Below, one piece after another: positions 1-10,533 of a stretch of DNA of 64,000 bases. Each line of letters begins with the position of its first letter. Position 1 is the stretch's first letter. The position numbers were made by a program, and so were the translations under genes. Location of the stretch: contig OZ026522.1 of the NCBI GenBank assembly GCA_964019695.1, forward strand, positions 76,911,601 to 76,975,600. Reading direction: 5' to 3'. The stretch comes from Loripinus fragilis. Its lineage: Eukaryota > Mollusca > Bivalvia > Lucinida > Lucinidae. The notes beneath the pieces are model-generated. The model searched no databases and was not told the DNA's origin. It was given only the letters and a program-made list of their open reading frames with translations.

Positions 1-482
1 TGATCTGTAGTTGTGGTATGTATTTTCTGGTCACACTCATTTTTGTAAGTGAAACACAGAGGCCCACGAACAAACTTTCGTTCACAAACCAATGAACAAT
101 ACAAAAATGAAATGTGTTTCTTAGAACTCTAAAGATAGACAACTCGTTCTGCAAATAAATCTTTCTTTGCAGGTTGTACTGTAAACACGTATGCACGTAA
201 CAAAATTTCTGATTGGTTACCTTACATTTTACGCTAGCTTTGAAAGTAAGAATTGGTTATACAAAATGCATGCTTCTATAAACAAACCAAGGTTTTGTCA
301 TAACTCTGCATGTCATTTCATTTAAAAAAACGACCGCTACTTCTTGCACAGACGATGCTACAGTGAAGGTACCCTCATATAAAAAAAGTCACATTTTGCT
401 ACATTTTCCACAGAGACGTTATCCGTTTGTTTTTTTCTTTGTTTGAAGATGTTACTGGCTGTCTTGATTTAAGACGATCCAG
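1..482. other. No recognisable feature
   Basis: No ORF with family similarity, no exon-like segment and no repeat shared with the rest of the window was recognised here. It is probably intron or intergenic DNA 5' of the visible SLC17 exons. Confidence 0.5.
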
Positions 483-870
483 CGAGCTGAACATATCTTG
501 TACTTCAAAAACAGCAGAATCTTGAGTGAAGATTTGGTACCAGTAAAACGCATTTTAGTCCCCTGATGGCTTAGGCTGCTGTCCGTTCTTAAGTGGTTGT
601 TCTGTTGTTGTTGACTTGTTGTTTATTGTTACTCCCATTGTGGGAATCTGTAATTGTTCTATGTTTTGTTGTACGTTACTTTATGTCCATTCTAGTTTTG
701 CAATCATCTTGATGGGGAAGAGAGAGCTAGTTCATTGCTTAGTTTGTCTTCCTGGTGTCTCATGATTGTTGTGTGGCTCTTCCTCGCGGTGCCATTGGTT
801 TGTCTGCAGTTTTTGGTATTTCCTGATCATGCTCACTTACTATTTTGCTTTACTCAGACTCATCTTTTCT
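483..870 (+). repeat. Dispersed repeat D, copy 1
   Basis: This segment aligns by eye with 43920-44300 over most of its length: the same order of words around TTGTACTTCAA, the AAGATTTGGTACCAGTA block, GGCTTAGGCTGC.GTCCGTTCT and ATGTTTTGTTG.ACGTTACTTTATGTC. The copy at 8808-9360 and a short inverted piece at 13196-13262 belong to the same family. No coding capacity or terminal repeats are visible, so the class is unknown; it could be the 3' end of a larger element. Confidence 0.75.
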
Positions 871-2244
871 GTTACGTTATAACATGAAGACAAACACTTC
901 CAACAGCTGAATCGTAGATCATCAGCCTTATGCAAGCACTTTACATATGAAATTTGCACAGTTCTGTACGCCGCACTATCTTCGACACAGCATTGAAACT
1001 TGTCGCGATTATTCATTACATCACTGTTCTAGTTTGTAAATTGAAAAAAACTGCAAAATTGCCATCAAATTGATTTTTAAGTTTCACTTTCAAACCGAAA
1101 ATGTGCAGCAGCAGTGAAATGTTTGTTATCACAAAATTGACGAATCAGGTTCTATTCTGTTTGGCCTATCATGTTCAAATAAAATAAAATGCATTCAACA
1201 ATTTTAACTATGGGCATACAGCCCCTTCCTGTACTTGTCCCAGTGAGGGCGATTGTCCTGTCACATCACAGATTATAAATTATTCTCCATCCCTTTAGTA
1301 GCCAAGGGAGTTCAACTTATTTCACACCTTGGACGAACACATAATCTCCTGCTTCTTTCCCTTGATTCAACTAAACCTTTATGATGGAAGAGACAAGCAC
1401 AATATTCTGGAAGAGACAATTGAATAACCAGAACCTCTTTTAGTAAGAAGTGGAGTTATTTGACTCAACTAAACAATTAAAAGTATTTGACTTTTTCCTA
1501 ACACGGTTCGAAGACATAAGTGCCAAATTGGTCCTCACCATTGAGTGATTGACCAACGGCTCCTATGCGGCTGAAATGCCCAAAACAACATTGCAGATGT
1601 TTGGTCCTATATGAGGGGTATGGATAGTTTGATCAAGGAGGAAATTTTTGCATTGTGACCCAAATACTTCAAGTGAAATGAGTCGAACAAGTCCAATCTT
1701 TATCAATATAATCTTCCCAATGGGAAGACTTAGCCTAAGCGCCAAGATTCATGAACCTTTAGGTCACATAATCTAGATGGTTTCATGGTTTACATTTACT
1801 GACATTCTCTCTATATATAAAACCAGGCAAAGATATAGTGGCGCTGTGTCAACGAGACGTACCAAAGTCACATTGATTGGGCTTCACCTAAGTAACAATT
1901 TAGCATCTTCATAATATGTCAGTGTTAACCTTCTCAATTCTTTAATCATACCAAAAACGACGAATATGACATTTAGTCTAATATTTTATTTTATTTAACA
2001 ACCAATTATATTTCTGCTGTGCATGCATGTAATAAGCAATATGTGCCAATGAGTACGCTTAACATTTGATTCTAGTCTTTTCCATGCATGGGTCAGATAA
2101 GTTATGGTAGCAAGACACAAATGATCACCACAAAAAGCTAGTCGTTCTTTTTAAGTCTGGACAGCTCATCATGATGCAAAAAACATGCCTTAGAACGAAC
2201 AGGTGTATGTATGCATCTTGCCATCCGTTTCCCTGAAAAGTTTT
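871..2244. other. No recognisable gene or repeat
   Basis: Only short, compositionally ordinary open frames occur here, with no recognisable protein similarity. Nothing shared with other parts of the window was noticed. Confidence 0.45.
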
Positions 2245-2745
2245 TTTTAAAGTACGAAAGAGGCAAAGATCAGGAATCGATAAAATCAAGTACCACACCT
2301 GACCCAGGATACCAAATTGGAAAATAACAAACTCACAATAAGACATTAGAAACAAGATCCAAGAGGTTACGGGTTCCCAGCAGGTGACCACAAGACATCA
2401 ATAAACAGAGGCGCACGAAAGCATAACAAACACAAGACAGAAAAACATGAATAATCAACAAAAGAAGTACCGTCTTGTAACGGTCAGAAAAAATATTTTA
2501 CTGGAGGGCTAAAATCGGTTTCAAGGTGCCAACCTCAACCTTAGTTCAGATGTGGATCAAGACACATAGATATTTGGTTTGCATGAAAGATCCCTAACTT
2601 ATCAATGCATCATTTTCTTCCTAGAATATACTGATCAAGATATAAACAGAAATAAAGCAAAGATAAAGACACAACAGTAAATAAAACTGAATACTGGAGC
2701 AAAAGAAACCAACAGCCAAAGCACCAGACCCCTACCATCTCATCA
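2245..2745 (-). mobile_element. Penelope-like element 3' region (distal part), split by an insertion
   Basis: Read on the minus strand this is the 3' non-coding part of the Penelope-like element also seen at 25165-25870 and 6725-7090. Shared words include the block around ATCAGGAATCGATA, CACACCTGACCCAGGA, the GCAGGTGACCACAAG block and GATGTGGATCAAGAC. The copy stops at 2745 within ACCATCTCATC and resumes at 6225, where the TCTTTAAG...GTC.GACCCAC words continue the order found uninterrupted at 25680-25740. The intervening 3.5 kb is therefore an insertion. Confidence 0.75.
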
Positions 2746-5700
2746 ATGCAGTGAGCCACTTAAGTTACGCACCACTTATAAAATAAAATTGCTGGGGATA
2801 GAAATATGACATTTTAATTCTGAGACTACCAGTGTAAAGCGCATCTATTTTTGCACTAGCCTTTGAAATTTCATTGTGATCAGATCAGAAATAAACGAGA
2901 AAATAGATCGCGAAGTACACTACCCTCAAAACACCATTTCACATTGCATTATTTCGGATGAAACTCAGATCACATAGCACTTTTTCAGGGTCGAATTTCT
3001 GCTATGCCAGAGGTAAGAGCGGATTTATTCTTGGCAATATCTAAGACTGGAATGTGTTTTTTTAACTTCGTCATTTTTCAAACGTTTTACCATTTTGGTT
3101 CCCAGCTGGCCAGGGTTTGAAAACAGTTAGTTTTAGTACTTTTTTAAAGTTAGTTTAAATTTCGTATGATTCTGAGTAAACTAGGTATCAAAACACTTAT
3201 TTTATAATTTCATTTAAAACACCATGTATCCGCCGTTTATTTTCGTAAAAGAATTAATGGATTTATTGGCGTCATTGTGTTGACGTTAGTGATAATGTCA
3301 CTACTACAAAGGCTTTACGACGTGTAAATGAGAAGATATTTAAGTGTTTCGATCTTTCTATGTCAACAGGTGACTCATAAAAAACAATTTGCGAAAGAAG
3401 CCTGTTCGATTATTGTAACTGACGTTAATATGACGTCAAAACGAGTATTTCTTCAATTAAAATTTAACGATCGAAAAAAGGGGTTTAACTTGAATAAAAT
3501 ATTTGTTTTTGGGTGTTTTTCTGTCACAACGATCACCATGGATAACACCTAGCGCAAAACGCAAATAAAAATATAGACGTTCAGGTTGCATGTGCATATT
3601 TGTCAAAATTTCGTTTGACATAGCAGAATGATTGGCATGAGTGATTGTTATGACATAAAGCCGGTCAGGACAAAAGAGAAGAAATTTTATTGGAAGATTC
3701 CTTTGTGCGTTTACAATGCTACCAGGAAAAAATAATGCACGCAACTAGTAACAAATTTTCAGTACTTTATGTACTAAAAAAACATTGACATCACATTAAT
3801 GTTACAAAGACATCACCAACGTTATTATTTCTAGCAAGTTGATTATCCTATACTAAGGCAAGTTTCCACTCTAAGATAGTTTCAATAAGAATCAATCTTA
3901 GAGTGTCCTGCTTTAGACGTACGTCAACCAGGCAGAAATAAGAAACATAAAGAATATACAATTCACATATAAATCCAAGATCTGGAAAAAATTGGCCCTT
4001 CTATCATATTGTTCTGCAGTTATTCGTTCTCGTTTTACAATTTACGCAATTCACAAAATTTTAATCACTTTTGGTTACACCACTTGACTCTTGGGTCAGT
4101 CTGATCTGTGATTATTTAGTGAATCTGAGTCACTATGTTCTTCTGACGTTAATTTAATTTTATTGGGTTATTACATAACCCTGGGTACACGCGACCTTGA
4201 CCTTTTAGGTCAGTTCATATTAATTGAAATTGATATGCGATCCTAGCGCTTAGGCTGTCACAACTCACTAGTTGTATGGCTGACCCCAATCTACGTTGAG
4301 GACTATGCTCTACCCCAGTTGGTAATACGTAGACCAAATCCCACTCTTTTAGTTGTCTAAGGGGATCAGCTACTTCTGTACCAAAAGAATTAAGATTGGA
4401 TGGCTTCAGGACTTACTTCCCCCAACGTAGGAGGGACACACTGAGAGACAATTCTGCAAAAAATAACCTACTTATGGAATATTGGTTACTCAGAATCTCT
4501 CTGTTGTGTCTAGTGGAGTTGTTCGTTTTCAAGTTCACAAAATAAAAAAAAAATCAGTGGTTGGATTTCTAAAACTACAGCCTAACCCTATAAGCCCGCG
4601 ATCAGCCCTCACCCGTGGGTGTATGGCTAACCGCTTTCATGCGGTTAGGATGGATCTGCTTTTCCGGATATCCTCACTCAAAATTTATGAAACGGAGAAG
4701 TATTTTTAGTGACTGGCCTATGTCAGCACTAAATAGTACCTCCTATACCAAAACTAATAAACCCACGCACTACAAAAATATACAGTGCGCTAATAATAAA
4801 GTCACTCTGGTTTGCGACGCTAACGTAGCGGAAACATCAAGAATCCGTGGCCCTTTTCCCTTTGAGGTCACGCAATCTTGATAGTTTGAGGTTTACAAAT
4901 ACTGATACTTTTTCTCTTTGAAAATTCCAGGAAAACATTAAAACAACGCGGTGTCAATGTAACGTGTTAACGTCAAGTTGGCCACCACCCTGTCTACGTG
5001 CTAATTTTGTACTTGCACACAGTATCAGCAGTAAACACATAATTATGACCTAACGTCAAACATAATATTTACATGAATATTGCGTATTTTCTTTCTGCTG
5101 TTTTATGCGTGAATAATGCACAATATTTCTACATGTACTTTTGGTGAAAACACCTAATCTCTGAACGTACATGTGTCAGCTATAACCTTATTTATGTGAG
5201 TGCTTTTAGTGTATGCACCTAACCCTTAACTTGTACATGCGTTTGATATAACTTGATGTGACACACACAGGACGCTTGCAGGAAGCTGACTCTCTCTGAA
5301 AGTCAAATAGTCTTTCCAAACCACGCAATATAAGTCACAACAACTTAAAACTTAGTTGCTAAAATGTTTATTCCACTATCGGTATCTGGTAAATCCTCCA
5401 GCATGCAATTACGGTTTTATGAGCAGGCCAACATAGTCTGGGACCACATTTGGCCAAAATAATCCTTCGAGTCTATCCTGACAGCTCCATTATAGCCGCA
5501 AGAACGGTCCCAAAGAATTTTTAGGCACTACGCAAGTGCGTAACATTAGCTATTTTTGGAGAAAAACAGGACATTATTTGTAACGCCCGATAGAACCCAT
5601 ACACGGAATGCTGGCCGACTCATTATACGACAAAATAGAAAAAGAATGACTTATTATTTCAGTAAATGTGACCTGCTAGAGACATCACGATTTGATGCAA

Positions 5701-6224
5701 AAGCACTAAATTGCCATAGCCCTAACATGTACAATTTAAACACGGTCAAATATAGATAACTTCACGTAATGAAACAGTGTCTCTACGACGTAACTGCTAC
5801 AGCATCTTTCCTATGTCCCCTAATGTAAATGGACAATTCCGTCCTAATATAGGAAAATATGCATAAGATTTGTGAGAAAGGCGTGAAAACCATGCTTCAC
5901 TAAATACTCGTGTTACTAAATAGAGAAAGAGTGAATTCCATCTCAGACAAACTGCCCTTATATTGGACTAATATTAGAAAAGGTACAGTATCTCAGTTCA
6001 TATAGGTGACTAGGTGAACACCTAACCCTTTGCGTATTTATGTGTATACGCACTGATTCTGATGTTCCATTGATTCGACATCGTAACATCCGATATTTTT
6101 TCAATGCCATCAAACAGATAAAATGCAAATAAGTAGATTATCCTAGAGAATGTTCGATTCAAGCATTATTGTCAAGAAATGTGGGCCCTGAAAAGTGGTG
6201 CGTAACTAAAGTGGCTCACTGTAG
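2746..6224. mobile_element. 3.5-kb TIR DNA transposon, apparently non-autonomous
   Basis: The two ends are inverted copies: CAGTGAGCCACTT.AGTTACG continuing to GCACCACTT at the left, and its reverse complement at 6196-6224, with one mismatch over about 29 bp. The element interrupts a Penelope copy, which gives an independent boundary. The CAGTG start is like hAT or Chapaev-type ends, but no exact target duplication could be read and no transposase frame is recognisable; the longest open frames are under 100 codons. Inside are a 39-bp hairpin at 3868-3905 and loosely repeated CACCTAACCCTT/CACCTAATCTCT words near 5150-5230 and 6015. It is probably a non-autonomous or internally decayed copy. 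Confidence 0.75.
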
Positions 6225-6274
6225 ATAAGTCTTTAAGTCGAAACTGTCATAGAGTCTGACGTCCGACCCACTGG
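6225..6274 (-). mobile_element. Penelope-like 3' region, proximal fragment
   Basis: TCTTTAAGTCGAAACTGTCATAG and the following GTC.GACCCAC match 25695-25735 (AGCTTTAAGACGGAAACC...TCTGACCCAC). It is the other half of the copy at 2245-2745, separated by the 3.5-kb TIR element. Similarity is lost after about 6274. Confidence 0.6.
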
Positions 6275-6724
6275 CTTATCTAGCATATTAATCCATATCT
6301 AGCCTTGTCAAATATCGCTTGCAACAACCATGTTGTAATAATTGCAACTCTGAACTCTGTGACATGATTCATGGGCATGACCTACAACAATCCAAGTCTG
6401 CACAGACAGCCACTGTCAGCAGCCAGTGCAATCCTGAACTATTTGTGAGAGCATGTAGATGCATAGAAAAATACGCAGATGCAAAACATTCCTCTATATC
6501 CACAAAAAGATAATGCAAGAAGCATATAGGTTCACAGAAGCTCCTAAAACTCTGGCTGCTTTGACAAACTAGAAAACCAAGGAAATCTATAGCTAATTAT
6601 GTTCCACAATTATGGTCCATGTTGAGGTTAACTAAATTTGAGGTTCCCAATAGGTAAACACCCGCTGTATCAACTATTCAGAACTGCATGTATATATGTA
6701 AAAATGAAAATATCACGTTAATTA
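6275..6724. other. No recognisable feature
   Basis: A Cys-containing open frame of 64 codons (6319-6513) is present but resembles no family I know. Nothing else was recognised. Confidence 0.4.
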
Positions 6725-7090
6725 AGAGGGAAAAAATCAGGAATCAATACAAACAGGTATCACACCTGATCCAGGACACAACATGGGAAAGTGACAAAAC
6801 AAAAACTCATCACATACAAGAGGGCCAAGAGGTTAGTCCGTTTCCAGCAGGTGACCACAAGGCTGCAACAAACAAACAAGAAAGCATGACAAACAAAAAA
6901 TTTAAATGACAAAAATGATCCAAAAAAGAAGCACCTCCTTGGAAAGGTCAGTAAATATATTTTTACTGGAGGGCTTAAACTAGTTTTATGGTACCAGTCT
7001 CACCCTTATTTCAGATGTAGATCAAGATGAATAGATGTTTGATTTGCATGAAAGATCCCCAGCTTATAAATGTATCATCTCTAACTTCAA
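6725..7090 (-). mobile_element. Penelope-like 3' region, second truncated copy
   Basis: The segment runs parallel to 2245-2590 and 25170-25520: ATCAGGAATC.ATACAA, CACACCTGATCCAGGACAC, the CAGGTGACCACAAGGC block, CTGGAGGGCTTAAACTAGTT and GCATGAAAGATCC. It is non-coding and truncated at both sides. Confidence 0.75.
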
Positions 7091-7647
7091 ATACCTTCTC
7101 CTTATCCAAATTTCGATTAACAGTATTCTACCATATCTGTGTACAATATTTTGTATCCCCTAATTAATTCACTTTTCTTCTGGGTTTATATAGTAAAAAT
7201 CTTCCAAGCGAAGCATGCCTCAAATGGAATTATAAATATTTGTGCAAAATGTGTTTTTCTTATATTAAAATCATGGTCAACAGACACCCCTTATGTATGT
7301 ATTAGAAAATGTACCTTATTGTCACAAAACAGTGAACCCATTCACACATATCTAAGCATGAAGCAACAACTAATGCGCATAAATTAACCAATGCACACGC
7401 ATTTATAAAGACCACTGCGTTGTTGGTGTATTTTACTTCATAACAGCACGTTTAAGTACTGCATGTACTTAAGATAAGCATTGATTAATACACGTAATTT
7501 GTTCCCTGTATCCTGTACTGTAGATCATAATGACATCTTTGATCATATGTACTGCACTGAGCCTGGCAATTTATACGTATTTAGTATTTGTTCTTAACAT
7601 ATAATCCAACGATCTAGCTCACTTACCTGTAACTTTACCTTTTTCAG
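7091..7647. other. Probable SLC17 intron sequence
   Basis: No repeat or coding similarity was recognised. The segment ends in the polypyrimidine-CAG acceptor TTTACCTTTTTCAG that opens the first SLC17 exon in the window. Confidence 0.45.
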
Positions 7648-7797
7648 TCCCGTGATGTCCCCTGGAGAGCTATATTAACTTCACGCTGTGTTTGGGCAAT
7701 CTATATCACTCATATATGCGATGCATGGACGTTTTTTACGCTGCTCATTTGTCTTCCATTGTTTCTAAACGACGTGATGAAATTTGATATTCTAAAG
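7648..7797 (+). CDS. SLC17-family anion transporter, internal exon (first visible)
   Basis: The exon is 150 nt, phase 0 at both ends, between acceptor TTTTTCAG and donor AAAG|GTAATT. Its translation starts SRDVPWRAILTSRCVWAIYI and ends VMKFDILK. It matches the middle of SLC17 transporters, where a VPW..IL.S...WAI..H....WTF.TLL..LP..... segment starts the seventh membrane helix. SLC17 proteins are 12-helix major-facilitator carriers of organic or inorganic anions in lysosomes, synaptic vesicles or plasma membrane. With the next four exons it encodes about 277 residues, roughly the C-terminal half of the usual 480-550. Earlier exons were not found and probably lie left of the window. The closest subgroup appears to be sialin (SLC17A5)-like, but invertebrates have many expanded members and the substrate cannot be told from sequence. 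Confidence 0.9.
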
Positions 7798-8046
7798 GTA
7801 ATTAAAAAAATCTATGAAAAATTAAACGCGCCAGCACGTAAGATTTTGGTACTTATCGCATTGAGAGCATCAAAGGATGAGACGAGCTGGCGCAACTGCG
7901 CAGATCTGCCAGATTCTTCTTTGTTCTCATACACAAAAAGTATGTAGTTATAAATAGACCAAAATTTAGACCTCTAGCTGGTCTAGATACATGTGCATCA
8001 GCATGTGCGTATAAAGGATGTTTTTGCGCGTAGGCGATAAAAAGAA
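7798..8046. other. SLC17 intron, 5' part
   Basis: Intronic sequence after the GTAATT donor; nothing recognised until the foldback element at 8047. The frame stays open past the donor to 7947 but loses similarity exactly at the donor. Confidence 0.5.
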
Positions 8047-8315
8047 AATACTAGGTGAGTGTCTTTTGATATAAAGTTTACCAGGCAAGGCTTTGAGAAC
8101 ACTTGTGGAATCCCGAGGTTTACCTAGCATTTTGACATGCGTTCACGAAGCGGAGCCTGGTAAACTTGATATCAAAAGACGCTAACCTAGTATTCTATTT
8201 ATCAGTTTACCCATTGGTTCACTCTTCAAACTGGTTATAATGACGTAGTTATCGATTTTTGTGTCGATTCAGCGTCTTTGGCAACGCCATTTAAAAAGTG
8301 CAACGTCATCATGGC
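8047..8315 (+). mobile_element. MITE family F1, copy 1 (foldback plus tail)
   Basis: Outer arms AATACTAGGTGAGTGTCTTT and AAAGACGCTAACCTAGTATT close a foldback at 8047-8194, with inner arms continuing through GATAT.AAGTTTACCAGGC. A further tail (TTTACCCATTGGTTCACTC to CATCATGGCCTG) is shared, inverted, with 48775-48890. The element lies in an SLC17 intron and has no coding capacity. Confidence 0.85.
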
Positions 8316-8807
8316 CTGATAAAGACACATGACGTAAGATAGCCAACGTTTATCAGGTCAGCGTGCACCAAATGCAGTCAATGTGAGAGGAATCTTATAA
8401 ATAACAATTTCATATGCTAGCCGACATATTTATAATGGTTTCTTAAATACGATATGAAAAAAGCCAATAGTGGGATCTTTCCTAAGTGGAATAAACTGCA
8501 AGTTAGAAAAAAAAGGAGCACCAGTTTGATTAGAGTACATTAAATTAACACCAATTCCATCACAGGCACTTAGAGTTGATCGTTAGATACAATGCTGGTT
8601 TGACAATTCTTCTGCGACAAGACATACCAGAGCCAGTATTTTAAGATTCAGTTTAAGGGTTTAAAAGAATCGTTAGAAGGCCTGACTAACTTGAACAGTT
8701 TAAAAAGATCATCATGTTATAAAAGAGTGGGATATAACAAAGATATTACATGAATGAGGTTTGCATGCCTGTTTAAAACTCAACTACAGGTTAAAGCTAT
8801 TTAATTT

Positions 8808-9360
8808 ATGGGCCAGGCCCCAGACTCAATGACCGACCCTGACCTAAAACTATCAACGATGGGTCAGTGCTTGTTGCTTGTCTTTGGCTGCGCCCACCGT
8901 TGCTCAACAAGGGAATTGCTTTAGCTCTGATTGTGCATTAAGTGCCCATGCATTTGTTCATCATACTATGTGTATTCCTGTAATGAAATATTGCTATATA
9001 ATAAGTAATAGTTATACCATGGATTGTCTGCCTGTTAGTGGAGATAATCGATACGCTTTAGCGAGTGGATTATCTTACGTACAGGTGGACAAACTAGGTA
9101 TAAATATTTTATACCAACTACATCAGTGTAGACCTTGCACATCAGAAGATATTTTGTGCTAAAGTTGGTAAGGATGGTATAAGTTATGAAGTCTCCTGGC
9201 AAGCTAAACATTTTTTGTGTGTTTTAACAACAGCAGATTCTAAAGCGGTGGTTCTGTTGTTATTGATTCATTGTTTATTTGTCTCCCATTGTTTTTGTTT
9301 GGTCCTTGATTGTAATGAAGTTCTAAGTGTCCTTTCTAGTTTTGCATGCATCTCGCTGAG
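8808..9360 (+). repeat. Dispersed repeat D, copy 2 (interrupted)
   Basis: It matches 43660-44130: the GGGTCAGTGCTTGTTGCTTGTC-like start, TTGCTTTAGCTCTGA, GCAAGCTAAACATTT, ACAACAGCAGA and GCGGTGGTTCTGTTGTT. A different MITE (8999-9187) is inserted in its middle; similarity resumes immediately after. It lies within an SLC17 intron. Confidence 0.7.
8999..9187 (+). mobile_element. MITE family F2, copy 1
   Basis: TAATAGTTATACCATGGATT, the GCGAGTGGATTATCT block, TAGACCTTGCACATC and TTTTGTGCTAAAGTTGGTAA all recur in inverted orientation at 38866-39053. It is nested inside repeat D copy 2. About 190 bp, no coding capacity. Confidence 0.8.
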
Positions 9361-9424
9361 GAATATATGACGTATAGCTTATACTCAGCGGATTGATACA
9401 CTTTCTTCTTATTCTTTATTCCAG

Positions 9425-9557
9425 AATGGTCTGTATTCTTCACTTCCCTATATTACCTTTGCGATCTCACTATTAGTGTCTTCAAATGCAGCAGATTTTC
9501 TATTGACCAAACGAGTTCTTGCTACAACCACTACAAGAAGAATGTTTCAAGTTTTAG
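9425..9557 (+). CDS. SLC17-family transporter, internal exon
   Basis: The exon is 133 nt, phase 0 in and phase 1 out, between acceptor TTCTTTATTCCAG and donor TTAG|GTATGT. Translation begins NGLYSSLPYITFAISLLVSS and continues through NAADFLLTKRVL to RRMFQVL. This is the family segment N-G-x-x-S-S-L-P-Y followed by a helix, the A-D near the cytoplasmic loop and the R-R-x-F that opens the next helix. It splices in frame to the exon at 7648 (ILK|NGL) and to 11437 (VL|A). A partial copy lies 431 bp downstream, and a SINE is inserted at its donor site. Confidence 0.9.
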
Positions 9558-9571
9558 GTATGTGTTGTAGT
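9558..9571 (+). promoter_or_regulatory. 5' splice site contained in a SINE target-site duplication
   Basis: GTATGTGTTGTAGT directly follows the exon; GTATGTGCAGTAGT (9767-9780) follows the SINE head. Twelve of 14 bases match, as expected for a target duplication flanking the SINE at 9572-9766. The duplicated bases include the donor itself, so the exon now has an original donor and a second donor-like copy 209 bp downstream. Confidence 0.65.
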
Positions 9572-9766
9572 TTTGTTTTATTTGATTCTTTACGTCCCAT
9601 CAACAATCTTTCAGTTATAAAGGGACGGGTCTTCCTGAGTTAATACAGAACTAACCTAGGATTAATGTTCTTGCTCAAGGACACAACGCAGTGACGCTGG
9701 TGAGGCTCGAACCCGCGGCCTTTCGGTCTCGAGTTAAGCACTCTACCACTGAGCCACTGCGCTCCC
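9572..9766 (-). mobile_element. tRNA-derived SINE, copy 1
   Basis: On the minus strand it reads GGAGCGCAGTGGCTCAGTGG (pol III A box TGGCTCAGTGG), then GGTTCGAGCC (B box), then a body with CTTGAGCAAGAACATTAATCC, AAGACCCGTCCC and TTGATGGGACGTAAAGAATC. The same order occurs at 59352-59553 on the plus strand. The body and tail resemble widespread molluscan tRNA SINEs, possibly the Meta/V-SINE superfamily, which I infer from memory. It is inserted in the SLC17 intron at the donor of the exon at 9425. Confidence 0.88.
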
Positions 9767-9784
9767 GTATGTGCAGTAGTGAAT

Positions 9785-9850
9785 GCTAGGATCAAGAAAA
9801 ATCTGTCAGGGTGTATTTTTGTTATCAACGTATTACACAGAGGGCCTTCG
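9785..9850 (+). repeat. GGATCAAG-type repeat start, first direct copy
   Basis: GGATCAAGAAAAATCTGTCA through TTACACAGAGGGCC parallels 25027-25095 (GGATCAAGAAAATTCCTTCA ... TACAGAGG) and the stretch at 10030-10072 (TTTTTTTGTAATCAAGTATTTCACAGAGGGCC). It therefore flanks the exon copy at 9886-9988 as a direct repeat. Confidence 0.6.
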
Positions 9851-9885
9851 CCTTTGCCACTCACTGCATACAGATTTTTTGCTTC

Positions 9886-9988
9886 ACCTTTGCGATCTCC
9901 CCCCTAGTGACTTCAAATGCAGCCAATTTTCTATTGACCAAACGAGTTCTTGCTACAACCACAACAAGAAGAAGTTTTCAAGTTATAG
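9886..9988 (+). pseudogene. Duplicated SLC17 exon fragment
   Basis: Over 103 nt this is colinear, without gaps, with 9455-9557, 431 bp upstream. It codes TFAISPLVTSNAANFLLTKR and onward to RRSFQVI, and keeps an intact donor (ATAG|GTATGT). The first 30 nt of the parent exon, including N-G-x-x-S-S-L-P, are not recognisable, and the conserved A-D is A-N. A weak CAG lies upstream in CTGCATACAG. It could only be spliced in as an alternative, shortened exon; a decaying duplicate is more likely. Confidence 0.8.
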
Positions 9989-10027
9989 GTATGTGTAATA
10001 GCGCATGCGGGGTACAAACAATTCCGT

Positions 10028-10210
10028 GAGGGGCCTGATTTTTTTGTAATCAAGTATTTCACAGAGGGCCGTACGGACCTCCTCTAGAAACATTGGATCC
10101 AAGGGGTGTCCAATTGCTTCTCGAGGGGGGTCTGTACCAGTATTTCTAAGGAAACATAAATTGTGACTTTCCAGGGGGGTCTGGGTCCTGCCCCCTCTTG
10201 ATCCGCATAA
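10028..10210 (+). repeat. GGATCAAG-type MITE, second direct copy
   Basis: The segment parallels 25022-25165: a start around TTTTTTTGTAATCA, ACAGAGG.C, GACCTC, a CAATTGCTTCTCGAGG block and TCTGTACCAGTATTT, ending in CCCCCTCTTGATCCGCATAA. The end is related to the terminal CCCCCTCTGGATCCGC of the larger GGATCC MITE family found elsewhere in the window. Confidence 0.65.
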
Positions 10211-10533
10211 GTAGTGTGCGAAAAATGTGGAAATGCAAAATGGGCCAGCTCACGAGATGTTGATACTTATCTTATATGCGTAAATGTCACTAATAAACAC
10301 CCAGCGAATCTATAAGTCTAAGCCTTCTTCGATATACTCTTAACAATAAGTGTAACTCAACACAAAATTTGGTGGCAGCCAAACTGCCATTTATCTTGGT
10401 GTAGCCCTTCAACTGCTTTGATAGCTATACTAGAGCACTTTGATGAGGCATCATCATATTTTTACATTGTTCTCCCAATTGGTATAAGCGTTTCACTGGT
10501 GGACCGATAGATATCGTAGACTGTTTGCTAGGA

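Noticed and set aside
2125..2391. 88-codon frame with GQVWYLILSIPDLC (also 25082-25402 and 56091-56282)
   Set aside because: The same peptide appears wherever the Penelope 3' non-coding repeat occurs, so it is not a host gene.
5160..6030. Telomere-like CACCTAACCCTT words
   Set aside because: Only a few dispersed occurrences and no tandem TTAGGG array.
9640..9864. 74-codon minus-strand frame with GAQWLSGRVLNSRPKGRGFE
   Set aside because: This peptide is the translation of the tRNA-derived SINE, a frequent false gene in mollusc annotations.
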